The notes under the pieces are model-generated. The model was not told the origin of the DNA. It saw nothing but the letters and a program-made list of their open reading frames with translations, and searched no databases. From Nannochloris sp. 'desiccata' (taxonomy: Eukaryota; Chlorophyta; Trebouxiophyceae; Chlorellales; Chlorellaceae), in the NCBI GenBank assembly GCA_019044685.2, contig JAGTXX020000011.1:1426001-1490000 (forward strand): a stretch of DNA of 64,000 nt. Direction: 5' to 3'. Below, in pieces: positions 22,179-31,125 of the stretch; position 1 is the first letter of the stretch, and each line of letters opens with the position of its first letter. Position numbers and translations under genes: made by a program.

Positions 22179-23315
22179 TCAAGTATATCCTAAATTTCTG
22201 AGGGCGTCAGCTAACGACCTGGGATCAGCAATAGCACCTGGAGGTCGACCGTCATCAGTATTATTAAAGGCAGCATACACTCGCCTAGAAGGATCACTTT
22301 GTCCTGTCCATTCAGCAAATTTCCAAGCCCACTCGGTCATCTTTTCAGGTCCATAAGCTCCTATATACTTCCCTTGGGCGCCATGGAATCTTACATACGC
22401 CCCCCATGTGCAAGAATCTAAAGGGTAGTCTTCAATGCGAGGATTAGGGCCTTTTGATAAGGTAGAGCACCATGCCGGTCCTGCCCCTGAGACCTCCACT
22501 AGAGCCAAGCACCAATTATGCCTTTTCAAGATTACGTAGAGTTCGGGACAGAACCACGAAATATGACGAAATTCAAAAACGAATTTGCCGTTTGGGTCGA
22601 GTACTTTTCCCAGATCCTCCATTCTAGCGAGGGTAATACTGTCCCGTTTGAAGCTCTCAGGGAACTGAAATAAAATCGGTCCTAAATGAGGTCCTAACCG
22701 TTGACAACTCGCATAAAATTTGGCCCAGCTTGCTTTGAACTTATCGTCCACATTCAATCTCTTCATATGGCTATAATATTGGTTTGCTTTGATGACATAT
22801 TCAAAAGATGGGCGTATTGAAGTGGCACGGACTCTCCAATTGTCCCACACCGACTCTCGAAACCATCGGTAGAAAGTAGCGTTGATCTCCACGGTGTCGA
22901 ACTCAGATGCATAATATTGAAATTCATGTTGTTCTGGCACGTTGTGGTAAAAGGAGCCTTCAGAATGCCAAAATTTATAGGTATAACCACTGGAGCCCAG
23001 GCGGAACAGGGTCCCAGGGGTGGTGGAAAAATAAGAGCAGTGCTCGGATGTGGGGACGCTGCGTTTAGCACCTCGTCTCCGTGGTCTTAGATGAATGTCT
23101 TGAGCGTGTTGAGGCGTCTCCTGCCCCTCCCTTCGTGGCTTTGGAGAGTTGTTTTGAGCAGGTTGAGGCGTCTCCTGTTCCTCAGGAGGCTCTTCATGGA
23201 GAGAAAGAGCGACTTCTGTACTGGCCAGAGGACGCTTGGGTTTTCGTGAGTTCATTGCATGCAGCACTCTTCGCAAATGATTCTGCAGTTGTATAGATGC
23301 GATACGGTGGTACAT
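22179..23315 (-). CDS. DUF72 (YecE-like) protein
   Basis: 378 residues in one frame. From about residue 105 it matches DUF72: LGSSGYTYKFWH, then FYH..PEQHEFQYYASEFDTVEIN, then TFYRW, ILFQFPESFK and FEFRHISWF. The fold is a TIM barrel of uncertain function, present in bacteria and many eukaryotes. The N-terminal 100 residues are a basic, Pro/Glu-rich extension with two copies of a ~19-residue unit built on QETPQxAQ and RPRREG/RPRRRG. The start could also be the Met at residue 21. Confidence 0.85.
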   Translation of the reverse strand: MYHRIASIQLQNHLRRVLHAMNSRKPKRPLASTEVALSLHEEPPEEQETPQPAQNNSPKPRREGQETPQHAQDIHLRPRRRGAKRSVPTSEHCSYFSTTPGTLFRLGSSGYTYKFWHSEGSFYHNVPEQHEFQYYASEFDTVEINATFYRWFRESVWDNWRVRATSIRPSFEYVIKANQYYSHMKRLNVDDKFKASWAKFYASCQRLGPHLGPILFQFPESFKRDSITLARMEDLGKVLDPNGKFVFEFRHISWFCPELYVILKRHNWCLALVEVSGAGPAWCSTLSKGPNPRIEDYPLDSCTWGAYVRFHGAQGKYIGAYGPEKMTEWAWKFAEWTGQSDPSRRVYAAFNNTDDGRPPGAIADPRSLADALRNLGYT

Positions 23316-23461
23316 TACAATTAAAAGCGGAATGCGTGTTCTGAAGTCTTATTTTAAAGCAAAAATTTCTGCGCCCGTTTCGTTGCAATTGCAGGTCGAG
23401 GCCAGGCCTGGCCAACGACACTTAAATTTGTCAGCAATAAAAAAAATAAAAAAAACCAATT

Positions 23462-23982
23462 ATGAACTTCATTAAGAAATGGATATGGGGAGGAGAGGTA
23501 AGCGAACGGCTTCTTGCATTCTTTTGCCAATCAATATCTAAATGTGATCTAAATTAATTAATCGCATATTTTAATTTATTAAAACCTTGCAGGATGACGA
23601 AGAGCAACAACCTCAGGACACAAAACCAGCTCCTTCATCACATAGACGGCAAGGCCATGTTGTCCCTAGGATAGACCCTCTTCTACGGGAGATTCCTCCT
23701 GGCGGCAAGGCGGCGCCTATCCAAGGTCTTGATTGGTTCCGCAAGTCTCTCTTAGAAGACGCAGATGGTGACTGCGCAACTGATTTTTTAGAAGAATCAC
23801 AACCAGAACCATCAGATGACCGAGGTCCTGCAGCGAAGAAACTCCATTTGGCTGCGCTACAATCGCATAAAGGGAAAGCGTTGCCAGCTCGAGTGAGCAG
23901 ACTCGCCCTTGAGCGAGGTAATGTGACCTCGAGTGAAGAAATACCTAGCTTTTACAGTAGTAATGGTACTAATAATAAATGA
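23462..23982 (+). CDS. Hypothetical small protein
   Basis: Two exons, 23462-23497 and 23593-23982, give 141 residues. The short first exon codes MNFIKKWIWGGE, which could act as a membrane-associating amphipathic start. The rest is hydrophilic with a central conserved-looking block (PRIDPLLREIPPG and GLDWFRKSLLEDADGDCATDFLEE). No family recognised. It is divergent from the DUF72 gene and converges on TGS1. Confidence 0.65.
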
Positions 23983-24087
23983 AGTAGATAGACTGCTGGA
24001 CTACCTGTATAAAACAGAGAATACATCTGTAAATGAAATATATTTCTTACTTTTTCCGACAATTTTTTGTTTCTTTATTTTATTGTT

Positions 24088-25344
24088 TTATTGTTTCGGC
24101 CCTCGAAATTTTGCTGCGGTTCCAAAATATACGGTCATTGCTTTTCTAACACCATTCAGGGCTGCTATTTCTACTTCACAACAGCTGTTGTTTAGACTAG
24201 TACCAGTATTTGTCATCGTCATTGCCGCTGCCTGTTCAATCTGAACTAAAGAGGAGCTTTTAGGCAACCACACAAGCGCTGATGTACACCCCATTGCTCG
24301 AAAACTCAATTCCAATAATTTACTCAACCCTAATTCAGGATTTCCTCCCATATTTTCTACGTCAAACTGTTCTTTTTGCCGAGAATATTCCGGTCCTCCC
24401 CATGGCGGTGACAGCACCACCACATCAGCGTTAATTCTGGGCGCTACTTTCAGAAAATCACCACAAATCACTTCTACAAGATTCTCAACTCCGTATACTT
24501 GTGTATTATGCCGTAATATCGACGCTTTCTTGGGATCGATTTCTATAACAATGACATGACACCCGGCTAATGCAAGTTGGATTGAGTTCCCGCCCACCCC
24601 ACCAAATGCATCAACAGCGAGACACGTTCGAGAGCCCATAGATGCTACCAGACGTTGTGCATGATGCCATGCAATTACTTCTGGTGTCACTGAGTACCAA
24701 CCTTCTTCGTCTATTGAAATACCATGGTCGTATTTAGAAAAGAAACTGTACCGCTGTAGCCAATACTTGTGGAGATGGGGAGGCAGTACAATTTCACCGT
24801 ATTGATCGTGAATTTTCCTTTGCCTTCTTTTCCTTCGACCCCGCCGCCCCCGCATTCGACGAGGTTTACTAGCAGCAGAGATAGGACTCGTTTCGATAAC
24901 TGCCTGTTTTTCTTCGTTAAGGATAGTCGAAGGCCCTCCTTCTTCGAGCTCATCATCAAGACTGCCGCTACTGCCGAATCTGACATGCTGTCCAGGATCT
25001 GGTGCAGCAATGTGTGGCAATAGACCAGTGGTCTCTATTCGAGGTTTAGGCTTCTCGATCAACTCTCCCCGCCGCCGCTGCTGCTGCTCTTTTTGTTCTT
25101 GTGCTCCTGATTCAAGGTATGCATCCAAGGTAGTTGGTAGTAAATCCTCTGTTTTAGAATCCCTGTTTCCTGGGTTTCCAGGCGCATAAGGTTCTTCTTC
25201 TTCTTCTATTATATCAGTAGTCGCTTCAGGCCATTCGTGTTGCTGTTTGTAAGATTTCAGAGCCTCTGCATAAGGAGACTTTTCTGCTTGTACAACGCTG
25301 CCGTCTTCACTTTGTGCCACCACGCCTTCCATAGCTATCGGCAT

Positions 25345-25382
<38 letters not shown>

Positions 25383-26174
25383 GCTGCCCTTCCAGTGCTG
25401 TTAATAATCCTTTCTTTTTTATCTCTGGAGGTAACCACCATGCTGTGCTGTGCTCTGGTGCTGGAATGTATCCTTCTTCTGGTGGCTCCCATTGAGTTTG
25501 ATGGAGCGCCTCAGAGTAGTAGTAGAGACATCGTGTAGTGGGGTCTATAGCTTGCTGCCATTGGTGATCGTTGGTATTTTGTAGAAATGAACAGGGTGGG
25601 GTTGGTTGGTCGGACCACGCTGCGCCTTGGGCTGGAAGGTGACGAGGTTCATGGGTTGATTGACCGACAGTCTGTAGAGAGCGGTGAAAATAAATAGAAC
25701 CCCTAATTAGTAGTTCATTAGGCATTTAAGACAAATGGAGTAACTAGTAATTGATTGATTGATTAATTAGCTAGATACCTACATTTCTAGAGACACCAAA
25801 AGATAAAGGTAAACCAAGTTCTCGCAGTGCTGCAAGCTCGAGCTCCTCCTCCTCTTCAAGTTCTTTGTCAACCGAGGCAGGGGTGGCAGAAGTTGTGTGT
25901 TTATTTGCCGGTTGCAAGTTCACCACTCGGCGCCTTTGATTAGACCTGCATATTTCAAAAGCACTTAATGGTTTAGATGCGGCATTGGGCATCATGATAG
26001 GGGTTTCAATACAAAAATAATCCTAAGAAGAGAGCGGTGATCACTAACTCACCAGACGAGACCAACATCTTGAAATGCGACGATGTGAACGTAGCACCTG
26101 CCTATTTGCGACGCTTCTCTTTCTTCTGTAGTCATACCCGCGCCATCTATGGGATAGGCAACGCTTAGATCCAT
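24088..26174 (-). CDS. TGS1: Trimethylguanosine synthase with N-terminal WW domain
   Basis: Three minus-strand exons, 26053-26174, 25783-25945 and 24088-25671, give 622 residues. A strong g|gtgagt donor ends exon 1 and the phase-2 join reads DVGLVW-SNQRRR. A two-exon model starting at 25995 is also open. Order: an acidic N-terminus; a WW domain (W..AIDPTTRCLYYYSEALHQTQWEPP); a polyGln tract (25350-25380); basic KRRQRKIHD; then the SAM methyltransferase with VDAFGGVGGNS, VIEIDP and the catalytic SPPWGGPEY. TGS1 dimethylates m7G caps of snRNA and snoRNA to m2,2,7G. The WW domain is a feature I associate with the plant branch of the family. Confidence 0.88.
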
Positions 26175-26357
26175 GGCTGGCTTTTTCAGCCATGCAAATG
26201 CATTATTATTATTAATTCATATCCATGCTATTGATCGATTTTACAGCACAGGTAATTTCTAAAAATGCATTCAAGAAATTCAAGTTAATATCTAGGTTCA
26301 TCACTGTGGGCCCCCAGCCATCAAGTTTGAATTATTATTGTTGGTGTGAAAACCACT
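26175..26357. other. 5' flank of TGS1
   Basis: Short AT-rich stretch upstream of TGS1. It contains the outer 15-bp arm of the palindrome at 26343-26375, described with the adjacent element. Confidence 0.4.
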
Positions 26358-26375
26358 AATAGTGGTTTTCACACC
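26343..26375. repeat. Perfect 15-bp-arm palindrome at element left end
   Basis: Arms ggtgtgaaaaccact and agtggttttcacacc flank a 3-base centre. The right arm is the left terminus of the element; the left arm equals the element's right terminus, as if two element ends met head to head. Confidence 0.9.
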
Positions 26376-26585
26376 GGGGGTGATTTGCGATAAATCAGGG
26401 TGTTGCAAATCAGGCTGCAAATCACGTCTTGAATCACCTCTCTTATTTGTTGTTATGCGAGGTTCAAGTAGTTTTCGTTAATTTTCACGGCTTTTTGCTA
26501 TTGTAATTCATGATTCATATGTTCAACTGCTAAAATGATGGGGAGGGGGGGAGGTAGGGAGTGTAGAGAAGAGGGGTGAATTTGA

Positions 26586-26897
26586 TCACTCATCGGGAGG
26601 CATCTCACATGGAAAAGAGAATTGGCCCAGACCAGGTTGCGCGTTCGGTGCTACAGAATTGGTAAGTTTCTCAATTTCTTCTAGCTGGGCTGCGGATAGC
26701 ATAGAGTGGAGATTGTGCTGGGAATTGACTGGGAGATCACCAGCTGGGGGCAAGGTCGGGAGGAGATGAGGGATTTGACCCGCGATTGATGGCAAACTTT
26801 GTTGTGGAGGGTGAACTCCGGGATTGGATGCAATTTGACCGGTTTCGCCGGCCCCTTGCAGGAAAAGAGAGAGTTCATCGGCATTAGGTTCAGCCAT
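26586..26897 (-). CDS. Hypothetical 103-residue ORF inside the element
   Basis: A complete ATG-to-stop frame lies wholly inside the inverted-repeat element. The product is Pro/Gln/Leu-rich and acidic at the end (CEMPPDE), with a short helix-like centre (MLSAAQLEEIEKL). It has no transposase motif and no recognised domain. It may be a captured host fragment or a chance frame; codon use looks gene-like but this was not measured. Confidence 0.4.
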   Translation of the reverse strand: MAEPNADELSLFLQGAGETGQIASNPGVHPPQQSLPSIAGQIPHLLPTLPPAGDLPVNSQHNLHSMLSAAQLEEIEKLTNSVAPNAQPGLGQFSFPCEMPPDE

Positions 26898-27042
26898 GAT
26901 GCTGAAATGAACAGGGAGTGCGTGCAGCTGGATCTAGCCTCGGAACTAGGTGATTCATAATGTAAATAATATATTTAAGCGGAAAAATATGGGAAACGGA
27001 GGCATATAAAGGGTGAATCACCCACCTGCAAATATTCGTTAC

Positions 27043-27066
27043 TTGAATTCTCCTCGAGAGGAGAAT
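27043..27066. repeat. Short palindrome inside element
   Basis: aattctcctc and gaggagaatt face each other around a 2-base centre, just inside the right sub-terminal repeats of the element. Confidence 0.75.
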
Positions 27067-27148
27067 TTGCGCAAATCACCTCCCAAATCACGCGGCAAAT
27101 CAGAGGCAAATCACCCGGTGTGAAAACCACTATTTTGTCGCGGCGCTA

Positions 27149-27395
27149 CATTTCCACTCCCTCCTAGACCTTTTTTTTTTTTTTTCCACTCCCGGAAGCC
27201 AAATTATGAAATACCCTACATACCCTAATACCCTACATACCTACACACCCTACACACCCTACACACCCTACATACCCTACATACAAAATATGCCCTAATA
27301 CACTACAAAATATACCCTAATACCCTACATAGAAAATATGTAGCCCCGCAGGCGGGAGTGGAAAATTTGCTACGAGGGAGTGGAAAAATATGCTG
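27149..27395. mobile_element. Short inverted-repeat element filled with CCCTACA-like repeats
   Basis: The left end reads tttccactccctcctag, then a T16 run, then ccactcccg. The right end carries the reverse complement with small changes (cgggagtggaaaat, then ctacgagggagtggaaa). Arms are ~45 bp and imperfect. The interior (27220-27340) is built of taccctaca, taccctaata and cacaccctaca units, a degenerate microsatellite resembling a worn telomere-type repeat. No coding capacity. Confidence 0.6.
27223..27338 (+). repeat. Degenerate CCCTACA/CCCTAATA tandem repeat
   Basis: More than ten CCCTA cores spaced by 2-5 bases. The canonical plant telomere unit on this strand would be CCCTAAA, which is not present as a clean array, so this is only telomere-like. 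Confidence 0.75.
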
Positions 27396-27446
27396 CGGTT
27401 CAACCAGCCGCTGGTGCTGAGCAATCTTCAAAGAAGCAATTTTGAG

Positions 27447-27561
27447 CCAGCAATTTTCAAACACAATCCTTATTGATCAGACGTTGCTGGTAATATATCT
27501 TATGGGCAAAACTCTCCACTCGTTAACAGGGCAAACCTGCGATTTAAAACAATAATTTGTT
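27447..27561 (+). repeat. Direct repeat, left copy, bounding the island
   Basis: About 115 bp, beginning ccagcaattttcaaacac and ending ttaaaacaataatttgtt, recur at 31004-31120 with roughly eight differences and two bases of length change. The right copy is the 5' flank of IST1. Confidence 0.9.
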
Positions 27562-27618
27562 CACAATTAATCACCTCTCACCGGGACTGTTTGTTTTCGT
27601 TCTTGTTCTTACACGCAG

Positions 27619-28755
27619 GTGGCCTTGGTCGACATCTTGAACCCTACAATAGCTGCACCTATGTCCACGCCGAAGCTCTACGAAGGCATAACAATGCTCC
27701 TAGCCGATCCAGAAAAGCAATTTCCCGAGGAGTTTGAACCTCAGCGCCCTTTCTAAAAAAAGATATTGAAACGATTATCACGGCAGTCATTCATTAGCTC
27801 CACGGAGCGTGTGAATGGCGCGTTTGTGGTGGCTCTTGAAAATTTCGATCCTGCAGGGCTTCAGGAGGAAGCACCAGAGGATGTCGAGCTTCGCGACAGG
27901 GCGACTTACATTGTCGTTCCTCGTGATATCAAGATCACGGAAAAGAGGGTAAGCTCCTTTTGCTGCATTTTGTTATCTTTGGTAGTCGTTTTTTAATTCC
28001 CGCTGGTCTTTGCAGCAAAATTTCACCTCTGCGTTGATTTGTTTCGTTTGATTTTGCAGTTTGAAAGCATCGAGGTTTGGCAAAAGAATCAGAAGAACTG
28101 CTCTGAAAGGAAGCTGGTGGAACAAGCCGTGAAATTTCTGGAGGATAGTGGACATGCCAACGTTCGACCCTTCTGCCTGAAAAAGGTGACTGGCCCTGGC
28201 AGCCTAAAGAAGGAAATCGACGCAGCAGCCATCGCAGATAATTGTGCTGTGGTAATAGAGCACAAAAATGTGATGGATGAAGATGGCGCTGCTCAACTTG
28301 CGGACTTGGTTGCTTTCATTGAGCAAGTTGCCGTCTCTGAAAAAAAAAATCCTCCATTCCTTCTGTTGGTTCTTATCATCAAACTTTTGTTTTGCGATTT
28401 TTCTTTGTCTTATGCTCATTTTTCCTTTCCCTGTAGTTCTTGGAAAGACAAGGGCAAGGGGTCCGTGTCCGACTTTACTGGCAAGCGCATCATCGGTGTC
28501 CTTGCTGGCCCAGCCGAGACGACAGACCTCAATAACAAGAGAGTGATGGACACCATCTTACACAAGAACGGCTTTTTGAAATGGTTTGACGAGAAAGGTT
28601 ACGGGGATGACCCTTGCAGCTCTTTCCAGGCTTCGGGGGCTTCCTGTGATGCTCCTGCACCGTCCGATAGCCCAGGCAATGGCCCATTGCTCCGGCTGCC
28701 GTGCCTCGTAGGGTTGGGCGTCTCCTGGCCCCAATGCGAGGGTCAGTTATGCTGA
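27619..28755 (+). pseudogene. 5'-truncated, frame-broken gene with PD-(D/E)XK nuclease-like core
   Basis: Pieces: a frame opening after an acgcag acceptor (27619-27756, stop in an A7 run); a frame to 27948; a clean exon 28060-28326; and a last exon from 28437 to the stop at 28753-28755. The 27948/28060 junction is canonical and in frame (TEKR-FESIEVW). The middle exon holds KKEIDAAAIADNCAVVIEHKN, an E-x-D...E-x-K pattern typical of Mrr/NERD/Crinkler-type restriction-endonuclease folds. The last exon reads sensibly (DFTGKRIIGVLAGP) only in a frame that the upstream splice phase does not give. There is no start exon: upstream sits the direct repeat instead. It may be a decayed relative of Crinkler-like or selfish-element nucleases; this assignment is inference. 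Confidence 0.5.
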
Positions 28756-28881
28756 TCCGCCCTCGCCTGGCCAACAGGGTTGCTAGCTGCAGGCCCTCTT
28801 TCTAAAACCCAGGTAGTCGAGGGGTTTCCTTTATTCTTTATTCTGTTCAAAAAAATAAATTATCATGTTTGCGTAGCAGTT
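28452..28881 (+). repeat. 430-bp inverted repeat, left arm
   Basis: Pairs with 28935-29364 about a fixed axis (paired coordinates sum to 57816), so there are no gaps. Only a couple of mismatches were found by comparing the two frames (one Lys/Thr and one Ser/Phe codon difference). It covers the last exon and 3' end of the nuclease-like gene. Confidence 0.92.
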
Positions 28882-28934
28882 CCCCCCCCCCCCCCCCTCC
28901 CCCCCAGGGGGAAAAAGACTCGTTCCAGAACAGA
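28882..28934. other. C-rich spacer of the inverted repeat
   Basis: 53 bp that begin with a run of more than ten C, a T, then another C run, followed by agggggaaaaag. It could form a G-quadruplex on the opposite strand and is a likely hotspot for fold-back events. Confidence 0.8.
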
Positions 28935-29364
28935 AACTGCTACGCAAACATGATAATTTATTTTTTTGAACAGAATAAAGAATAAAGGAAACCCCTCGAC
29001 TACCTGGGTTTTAGAAAGAGGGCCTGCAGCTAGCAACCCTGTTGGCCAGGCGAGGGCGGATCAGCATAACTGACCCTCGCATTGGGGCCAGAAGACGCCC
29101 AACCCTACGAGGCACGGCAGCCGGAGCAATGGGCCATTGCCTGGGCTATCGGACGGTGCAGGAGCATCACAGGACGCCCCCGAAGCCTGGAAAGAGCTGC
29201 AAGGGTCATCCCCGTAACCTTTCTCGTCAAACCATTTCAAAAAGCCGTTCTTGTGTAAGATGGTGTCCATCACTCTCTTGTTATTGAGGTCTGTCGTCTC
29301 GGCTGGGCCAGCAAGGACACCGATGATGCGCTTGCCAGTGAAGTCGGACACGGACCCCTTGCCC
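28935..29364 (-). repeat. 430-bp inverted repeat, right arm
   Basis: Reverse complement of the left arm. It carries an inverted, headless copy of the last exon of the nuclease-like gene and ends exactly where a third, direct copy of the 3' tail begins, sharing a few bases (gcccc) at the joint. Confidence 0.92.
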
Positions 29365-29506
29365 CAATGCGAGGATCAGTTATGCTGGTCCGCCCTCGCC
29401 TGGCCAACAGGGTTGCTGGCTGCAGACCCTCGCTTTAAAACCCAGATGGGGGCGGGTTTTCTCAAAAATAAAAATAATAAATTATCATGTTTGCGTAGCG
29501 GTTGTT
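29361..29506 (+). repeat. Third, diverged copy of the 3' tail
   Basis: Aligns with 28730-28881 in direct orientation. It has several substitutions in the first ~85 bp and then a looser match, before ending in the same tatcatgtttgcgtagc block. It implies an older copy was present before the inversion. Confidence 0.8.
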
Positions 29507-29514
29507 TATTCTAG

Positions 29515-31003
29515 TATTATATAATTTACTACATGTTTGCTTTTATTTAAAACACCATCTACACGTGTTTTTCAGTCTTCCTCTTATCCTCTTATTCCCA
29601 TTCACTAGTACTATTTTTTTAAAGTTTTGATTCATTTCATGTATGTTCAACGGTGGAGATGTCCTCTCTGTTTTAATTTTCCTTCTGTCTTTCAGTAGCA
29701 CACGTGTAAAATACAATTTACCTTTTCCGTATTCGAATAAGCTCCTGCACCCAGTTTCGCTACATTGGCAGCTGCAGGAGTCCTACTAGAATGGAAAAAG
29801 TGTGCCTCCAGCAGCGGTAAATATAATATTACGGCGGTAAAGAAGGACATGATCAGAGCTTTTAGGGATCATCTGAGTATAAACACCTCTAAGCCACCAT
29901 CGGTGGTCAGTTCGTGAATACTCATGATTAAAATTAGGCATCTGCTGCAGCGGCAATACCGCATTAGACAATTTTTCTTTAACTACAGATACACAGCAAA
30001 ACCCTCTGGGCCCGCATCCTGCTGCGGAGGTGCTGCTCGCCCCTCGCCCGCTATGTGCCCGATTGTTCGCGTACCCTGCCCACATGGGCCTTGAGGATGC
30101 CTCCAGAATGCCAAGGTACACCTGTCCACCCTGCGAGCCCACCAGCGGGCTTCAGCGGGCTCCTGAGAGGGAATGGCAGGCCCGCCGGTGGGCAGATGGG
30201 CGGGGAAGCTCGCAAAGGCATATAAATAAATGCCGTGTCTATACATCCATATGAGCTTTCTCCTGGCGTATATGTATATAATTGTCGGTGCACACAGCCT
30301 CTGTTGAAGTTATTATTGAAAGAAATAAATGATCGACGGCGATTCTGATCAGCTTCAATATGGCCCCCCAAAAATTGCCCCTCTTAGCAGATTGTTTGCC
30401 CTTAATTGTGCAGAGGGGCTAAATAAGGCAACTTTGCTGCCCGCCCCTCTCAGCAATTTATTTTTGTCTCTCAAGCAAGCACTGCCGCAGATTATCTACG
30501 GAAGAAGGGAAGAAAAGAAAGGAAGAAGATGGAATCAAAAGGAGGGGCGCCGGTCTAAGAATAACTACTGCCTACTTTTCGACGGAGACCTCGAATATGA
30601 GGTCCCTGTCTCGTAATTTCTGATGAACTTTGAATAATGATGAATTTATGTTTAAATATCTTTATAAAGCGCCGATTCTGTAGCAACGCAGAATGGCACT
30701 CCTCCTTTCGCTTGCGGTATTCTGTGTTTTTTTGGCGGCTATCTGCACGTGCACCGCCGCAAAATAGTGCAGGATAAAATGCAATGCCTCGGGTTCCCGC
30801 AGCCTGTACCGGCGGTTTTTTGCTCTTATTTGTAACTTTGGAAATTATGCACGGGTGCAAGAGAGAATGCATTGCTGCTTTTTTGCGGCCTTCTGCACAA
30901 ATTTCCACAAGACCGGGTATTTTTGTCCAAAACCGGGTGATTTTGGGCTGGCCCAGATGTGCGGCAAACCAAAAATTTTATTTATCTCAAAAAGCCTTTT
31001 ATA
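29515..31003. other. Gene-poor remainder of the island
   Basis: About 1.5 kb without a convincing gene. Open frames on both strands (for example 29786-30142 minus) are short and lack recognisable domains. The part at 30000-30200 is GC-rich relative to its surroundings. Two loosely similar blocks, gcccctcttagcag (30377) and gcccctctcagcaa (30443), form an imperfect direct repeat. A 24-codon frame at 30693-30767 resembles a signal peptide. Confidence 0.45.
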
Positions 31004-31120
31004 CCAGCAATTTTCAAACACAATCCTTATTGATCAGACGTTACTTGTAATATATATTTTGTGGGCAAAGCTCTCCACTCGTTAGTAGGGCAAACCTGCG
31101 ATTTAAAACAATAATTTGTT
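31004..31120 (+). repeat. Direct repeat, right copy; 5' flank of IST1
   Basis: Counterpart of 27447-27561. It ends 5 bp before the IST1 start codon, so it probably includes the 5' UTR and core promoter of that gene. Confidence 0.9.
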
Positions 31121-31125
31121 TCAAA

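Larger units (their letters stand above)
26358..27134. mobile_element. Non-autonomous DNA-transposon-like element with terminal inverted repeats
   Basis: The two ends are inverted copies: aatagtggttttcacacc followed by ggg and tgatttgc at 26358-26386, and its reverse complement at 27108-27134. About 21 bp are identical before a 2-bp slip. Sub-terminal copies of (g)caaatcac in varied order fill ~70 bp at each end (for example 26382-26440 and 27069-27116). No transposase is seen, and the body is ~780 bp. No clear target-site duplication was found. Class is unassigned. Confidence 0.7.

Noticed and set aside
27223..27338. A true telomere array or a CRISPR-like array
   Set aside because: Units vary in length and sequence and are not the canonical CCCTAAA; no spacer-repeat structure is present.
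28529..28774. Paired 81-residue ORFs here and at 29042-29287 as a duplicated gene
   Set aside because: They are antisense shadows of the last exon in each inverted-repeat arm and have no domain.
29786..30142. 118-residue minus-strand ORF in the island
   Set aside because: No recognisable domain; overlapping frames of similar length exist on both strands, so it cannot be preferred.
30693..30767. 24-codon signal-peptide-like frame
   Set aside because: Too short, with no downstream exon found; a hydrophobic run of this size occurs by chance.
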